Part shown: one piece after another, positions 60,420 to 64,000 of the stretch
Layout: each line of letters opens with the position of its first letter
Numbering within the stretch: the first letter of the stretch is position 1
Origin: Castor canadensis
Lineage: Eukaryota; Chordata; Mammalia; Rodentia; Castoridae
NCBI RefSeq assembly: GCF_047511655.1
Contig: NC_133386.1
Span: 78,247,501-78,311,500, forward strand
DNA: 64,000 nucleotides
Direction: 5' to 3'
The notes under the pieces: generated by a model
What the model was told of the DNA's origin: nothing
The model's database searches: none
The model's input: only the letters and a program-made list of their open reading frames with translations
Translations under genes and position numbers: made by a program

Positions 60420-60639
60420 ATTTTTGAATTGTAGTCCCTGGACCCCTGGGGATCATATAAGATTATTTCAGGATGCCCACAAAGTAAAACCTTACTACAC
60501 ACACATATAACATATTAAAACCGCACATATTAATAACAATATTAAGATGCTACATGCTTTTTTTTCCATGTTGACATTTGCTCTGATCATGCAATTAGTA
60601 GGCAAAATGGCTGGCACCTTAGCATACAAAGATTAGAAC

Positions 60640-60722
60640 AGTGGTACCCAGGGTGTAGCTCAGCGGTAGATTAGCATGAGTGAGGCCATAGGTTAACTCT
60701 CAAGCACAAAAAAGAAAAAGAG
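60640..60722 (+). repeat. ID-like SINE
   Basis: CCCAGGGTGTAGCTCAGCGG, AGCATGAGTGAGGCC, A-rich tail. Confidence 0.7.
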
Positions 60723-61803
60723 CCAGTTTCACAATTTTTAAAAATAACGTTGATGAAACAGCAAAAGCTTGTCATTCAAGGTCTACCATCGAGGACATGT
60801 CTGTGTAATGAAATGGGAAGTATACATAAAGCACTTCTGTCACGTACATAAGTGTGATGATAGTTGTTTCAAGGAAAAGTATCTGTGCCACATTAAGGGT
60901 TGTCAGTTCAACTATCAGCTTTTTCACAGAATGCCATTTTTGCCTGAAAGAATTAGTAATGTAAACTATGATTATTCAAACTTTGACACTTGGTTTATTT
61001 TTTTCAAATAAGGTGATATTATCACTTCAAGGGAAACAAGATTGCTACAAATAAAAATTTTGACATTCCAGGAGAACATTAGAATTTTGGAAAATTTGCA
61101 TCTGTGTTGAAGTTGTATTTTTTAAAAATGTATTGGGCTTGAAAACTTCTAATGCCTAAAAATTTATGAATGGGATCAGCAGTATTGATAATTAATGTGA
61201 TTGTTTGATGTTATACAATGAAATGGGTCCACATTTGGAAAATCTGCATCGTTCAGTAAGCCAGTATTTTTTAATTAACAAATCATGATGTTGCCAAAGC
61301 ATATATGAGCAAAAAAGACAATGAAAACACCAGATAGACCAGTCGATGTTAATGAAACAGAATAAGAAAAGTTCACTGATACAATTTTAGACTCCATGTT
61401 ATGACTAATTTTTATAATTGCAGCTTCTCAAGTTTTGGTGTATTGAAGATTATACAATTATTAACAAAAAATACAATTGAAACACTCCTTTCTCTTCCAA
61501 CTGTATATCAATGTGAGAGCACATTTTTCTTCACAGACTCAAAGAATAAATCACAGAAGCAGGTATGAGCTTTCTGCTGTTAGGTCAGGTATTAAAGAGA
61601 TCGGTAAAAAAATATGAAATAATGTTTGTCAATGATTTCCTTTATGTGCTGGAACATATTTTCATAAAATGTTGTTTATGTTAGTGTAAAAACTATGTTA
61701 TTATAAATTAGTGAATATTTTTAAATTTGCCAGTTTTAATTTATAAGATAAATATAGACAGTTCTAACCTATATAACGAAAAGGTTTTTAAGATCCTCAG
61801 TAT

Positions 61804-61910
61804 CAGGCCAGACGCGTAGCTCAAATGGTAAGAGTGCCTGCCTAGCAAGCATGAGGCTTTGAGTTCAAACGCTAGTGCTGCCAAAAAAAAAAAAGGTGCT
61901 TTAAAAAAAA
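61804..61910 (+). repeat. ID-like SINE with target-site duplication
   Basis: GCGTAGCTCAAATGGTAAGA, GCCTGCCTAGCAAGCATGAG, GCTGCC and A tail. Flanked by AGATCCTCAGTAT (61791-61803) and AGATCCTCAATAT (61911-61923). Confidence 0.85.
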
Positions 61911-61942
61911 AGATCCTCAATATTTTTTAAGAGTGTAATGTA

Positions 61943-62240
61943 AGCTGGGTATGGTGGCACATGCCTATTATCCCTGCTACACGGGAGGCAGAGACGGGAG
62001 AATCATGGTTCAAGGCCAAGGTGGGCAAAAGCTAGCAAAGCCCCATCTCAAAAACAAGCTCAACACAATACATGCCTGTGGAGTCTCAGCTATGCAGGAG
62101 GCAGAGGTAGGAGGATGGCAGTTGGGGGCTGGCTCCAAGCAAAACCCACTAAACTCTATCTGGAAAAGAACTAAAAAGCAAAAAGGGTTGGGGATATGGC
62201 AGAATGCCTGCTTAGCAAGTGCAAAGCCCCTGAGCAAAAA
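61943..62240 (+). repeat. Long composite SINE: B1-B1-ID
   Basis: AGCTGGGTATGGTGGCACAT, then GGAGTCTCAGCTATGCAGGA, then AAAGGGTTGGGGATATGGCA. Confidence 0.75.
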
Positions 62241-62374
62241 AAGTATAAGGGAGTTCTGCAACCAAAGCATTTGAGAACTGCTGATCTATCTATCCAACAT
62301 CAGACATACAGTTTACAGACACTGTTACAAAATCTTACTGAGTAGAAAGGCCATACATGTACACATACACATTG

Positions 62375-62695
62375 TTTTGGGGAGGACAGTATTGGAATTT
62401 AAACTCAGGGTCTCCCACTTTTTACACAGGTGTTCCACCATTTAAGCTACAACCCTAGCTCTTTCTTGCAGAAAAGGGTCTTGTGTTTTTGCCCAAGCCA
62501 GCCTGGACCATGATCCTCCTACTTATGCTTCTTCATAGCTGGGATGGCAGGCACATGAGCTACCACACCCAGCTTTTTTGGGTTAAGATTAGGTCTCACT
62601 AACTTTTTGCTTGGGCTGGCCCTGAACCATGATCCTCCCCATCTCTGTCTTCCAAGGAGAGGGGATTACAGGCATGAGCCACCATGCCTAGTCCT
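62375..62695 (-). repeat. Long composite SINE: B1-B1-ID
   Basis: Antisense: ID part (GACAGTATTGGAATTTAAAC), B1 unit (GAGCTACCACACCCAGC), second B1 unit (ACAGGCATGAGCCACCATGC). Same layout as 12280-12600. Confidence 0.75.
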
Positions 62696-62814
62696 TTCTC
62701 TCCATCTTATCTGGGGAGAAAAACTACTCAAAAAAGCAAGAACTGGGAGATGTTGATCAGAGCATACAAAATCTCATCTAGACAGGAGGAATAAATTTAA
62801 GAGATATGAAATAG

Positions 62815-63015
62815 TTGGGCACCAGCAGCTCACGCCTGTAATCCTAACTATTACTCAGGAGGCAGAGATCAGGAGGATTGTGGTTCAAACCCAGACCCAG
62901 GCAAACAGTTCACAAGACCCTACCTCAAAAAACCCTTCACAAAAAAGGGCTGGTGGAGTGACTCAAGGTGTAGGCCCTGAATTCAAACCCCAGCACTGCA
63001 AAAAAAAAAAAAAAG
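62815..63015 (+). repeat. Short composite SINE: B1 plus ID
   Basis: AGTTGGGCACCAGCAGCTCA, CAAGACCCTACCTC, AAAAAAGGGCTGGTGGAGTG, AAACCCCAGCACTGC, A run. Little diverged. Confidence 0.8.
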
Positions 63016-63222
63016 ATATGCTGTATGATATAGTAACCATTGTTAACAACAATAAATCCTTAAGAATAGATTTTACGTTTTCTCACTGCTGAAAATAGTA
63101 TGTGAATTAATATATGAATTAGCTCAATTTAACCATTTCACAATGTATACATATTTCAAAACATCATGAATACAATATATAATTTCTGTCAATTAATAAA
63201 TAAGGTAAGAAGTCACTTTTCT

Positions 63223-63403
63223 TGAGTGTGTGTACTAGGGACTGAACCCAGAACCTCACATATCTATGACCGAGATATACTTTCAGTCAAGAAGTTGATT
63301 TTTTTTTGGACTCAGGGTCTCACTATGTAGCCTCAATTGGCAATCCTTCTGCCTCAGCCTCTCAAGTACTGGGATTACAGGTATGTATCACCATATCCAG
63401 CTA
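63223..63403 (-). repeat. Composite B1+ID SINE
   Basis: ID part (GTACTAGGGACTGAACCCAG), then B1 part (GACTCAGGGTCTCACTATGT, ACTGGGATTACAGGTATGTA). Confidence 0.7.
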
Positions 63404-64000
63404 AGTAGTCACTTCTTAATTATTGCTGACATTACCACATATTTGTGATATGTAAAAAAATTCTAATGAAGTCTCAATTAAAGGTACCAGAGATTCAGGT
63501 CAACTTTTCCTGAAATAAGTTAAAAAAGTGTAACAGTCTATCTACAACATAACAGCAATCATACTTTTGGAATAAGTAATGATGGTTCTGTTAAATCAAA
63601 ATTAAAATCAATACTTGCTAAAAATCTACTATATGTAAGAACTAAAAAGAGGTAAGATGGGGAACCAAAATGACTATGTTATAATCCTTATTCTAGAAAT
63701 GTGGGGAACACATGTGAGTAAATGTAAAAACCATAAAATAAAAAAGAAACAAAAAGAAATGCAGGGAAAACTACTAGAATTAGAAGAATATTAGAAGTAG
63801 GTATGGGCTTTAAAAAACACATTCAATACAATTATTGTTTCTCTTAAACAAATTATAGCATGTGAAGTTTGAGAGAATATTGGCTGGCAGGAATATAGAG
63901 AAGGTAAAGTAAGAAAATATAAAATACAAGTTGAAAAATGGTTCAGAATCACTGATCTAGCAGGGAGATTACAAATAAATTTTAAAAATCTATTTAAGTA
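63404..64000. other. DOP1A intron, right edge
   Basis: AT-rich; no exon found, so the next upstream DOP1A exon lies outside. Confidence 0.5.

Larger units (their letters stand above)
60420..62285 (+). mobile_element. hAT (Charlie-like) DNA transposon fossil with nested SINEs
   Basis: Sequence from TAGTCCCTGGACCCCTGGGG to GCATTTGAGAACTGCTGATC fits a Charlie-type hAT element with ends like TCTGGACCC and TTGAGAACCACTG. Near 61210-61600 its degraded coding part still shows peptides GPHLENLHRSVSQYF and, later, a Cys/Glu/Phe-type hAT dimerisation block, broken by stops. Three younger SINEs (60640, 61804, 61943) split it. It is dead: no long open frame. Confidence 0.6.

Noticed and set aside
60769..61011. 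80-codon plus-strand ORF as a gene
   Set aside because: It lies within the hAT fossil, between stops, and has no splice or start support.

Overview
This is a window of a placental-mammal nuclear genome. It has small exons with GT/AG borders, kilobase introns, and many 7SL-derived (B1-like) and tRNA-derived (ID-like) SINEs, L1 insertions, old L2/MIR copies and DNA-transposon fossils. The SINEs point to a non-murine rodent. Many are composites of one or two B1-like units followed by an ID-like unit, which resembles beaver (Castor) and its relatives; that placement is from memory and moderate only.

Layout: positions 1-7520 hold the last five coding exons of PGM3 (phosphoacetylglucosamine mutase) on the plus strand, with its 3' UTR running to about 7.8 or 8.4 kb. 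From 8484 to 59401 the minus strand carries 31 consecutive coding exons of DOP1A (DOPEY1), a very large trafficking protein. The exon phases chain without a break: 6555 nt, 2184 residues plus a stop. The rest of its N-terminal part lies beyond position 64000. The two genes are tail to tail, with about 960 bp between stop codons and probably overlapping 3' UTRs. This matches the known PGM3/DOP1A neighbourhood of mammals (human chromosome 6q14).

PGM3 makes GlcNAc-1-phosphate for UDP-GlcNAc in the cytosol. DOP1A acts in Golgi/endosome membrane traffic with MON2. No shared pathway is implied; they are neighbours with convergent transcription.

The rest is intron filled with repeats. The largest is a 4.4-kb L1 (43121-47530) with a 14-bp target-site duplication, lying antisense to nothing else and in the same orientation as DOP1A. 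Four shorter L1 3' ends include one that landed about 30 bp from a DOP1A splice acceptor. A hAT DNA-transposon fossil (about 60420-62285) contains nested SINEs. Two phase-neutral extra exons in DOP1A (10886-10945 and 41147-41224) are the most useful gene-level observations. I see no CRISPR array, operon, tRNA/rRNA gene or new multi-gene system.
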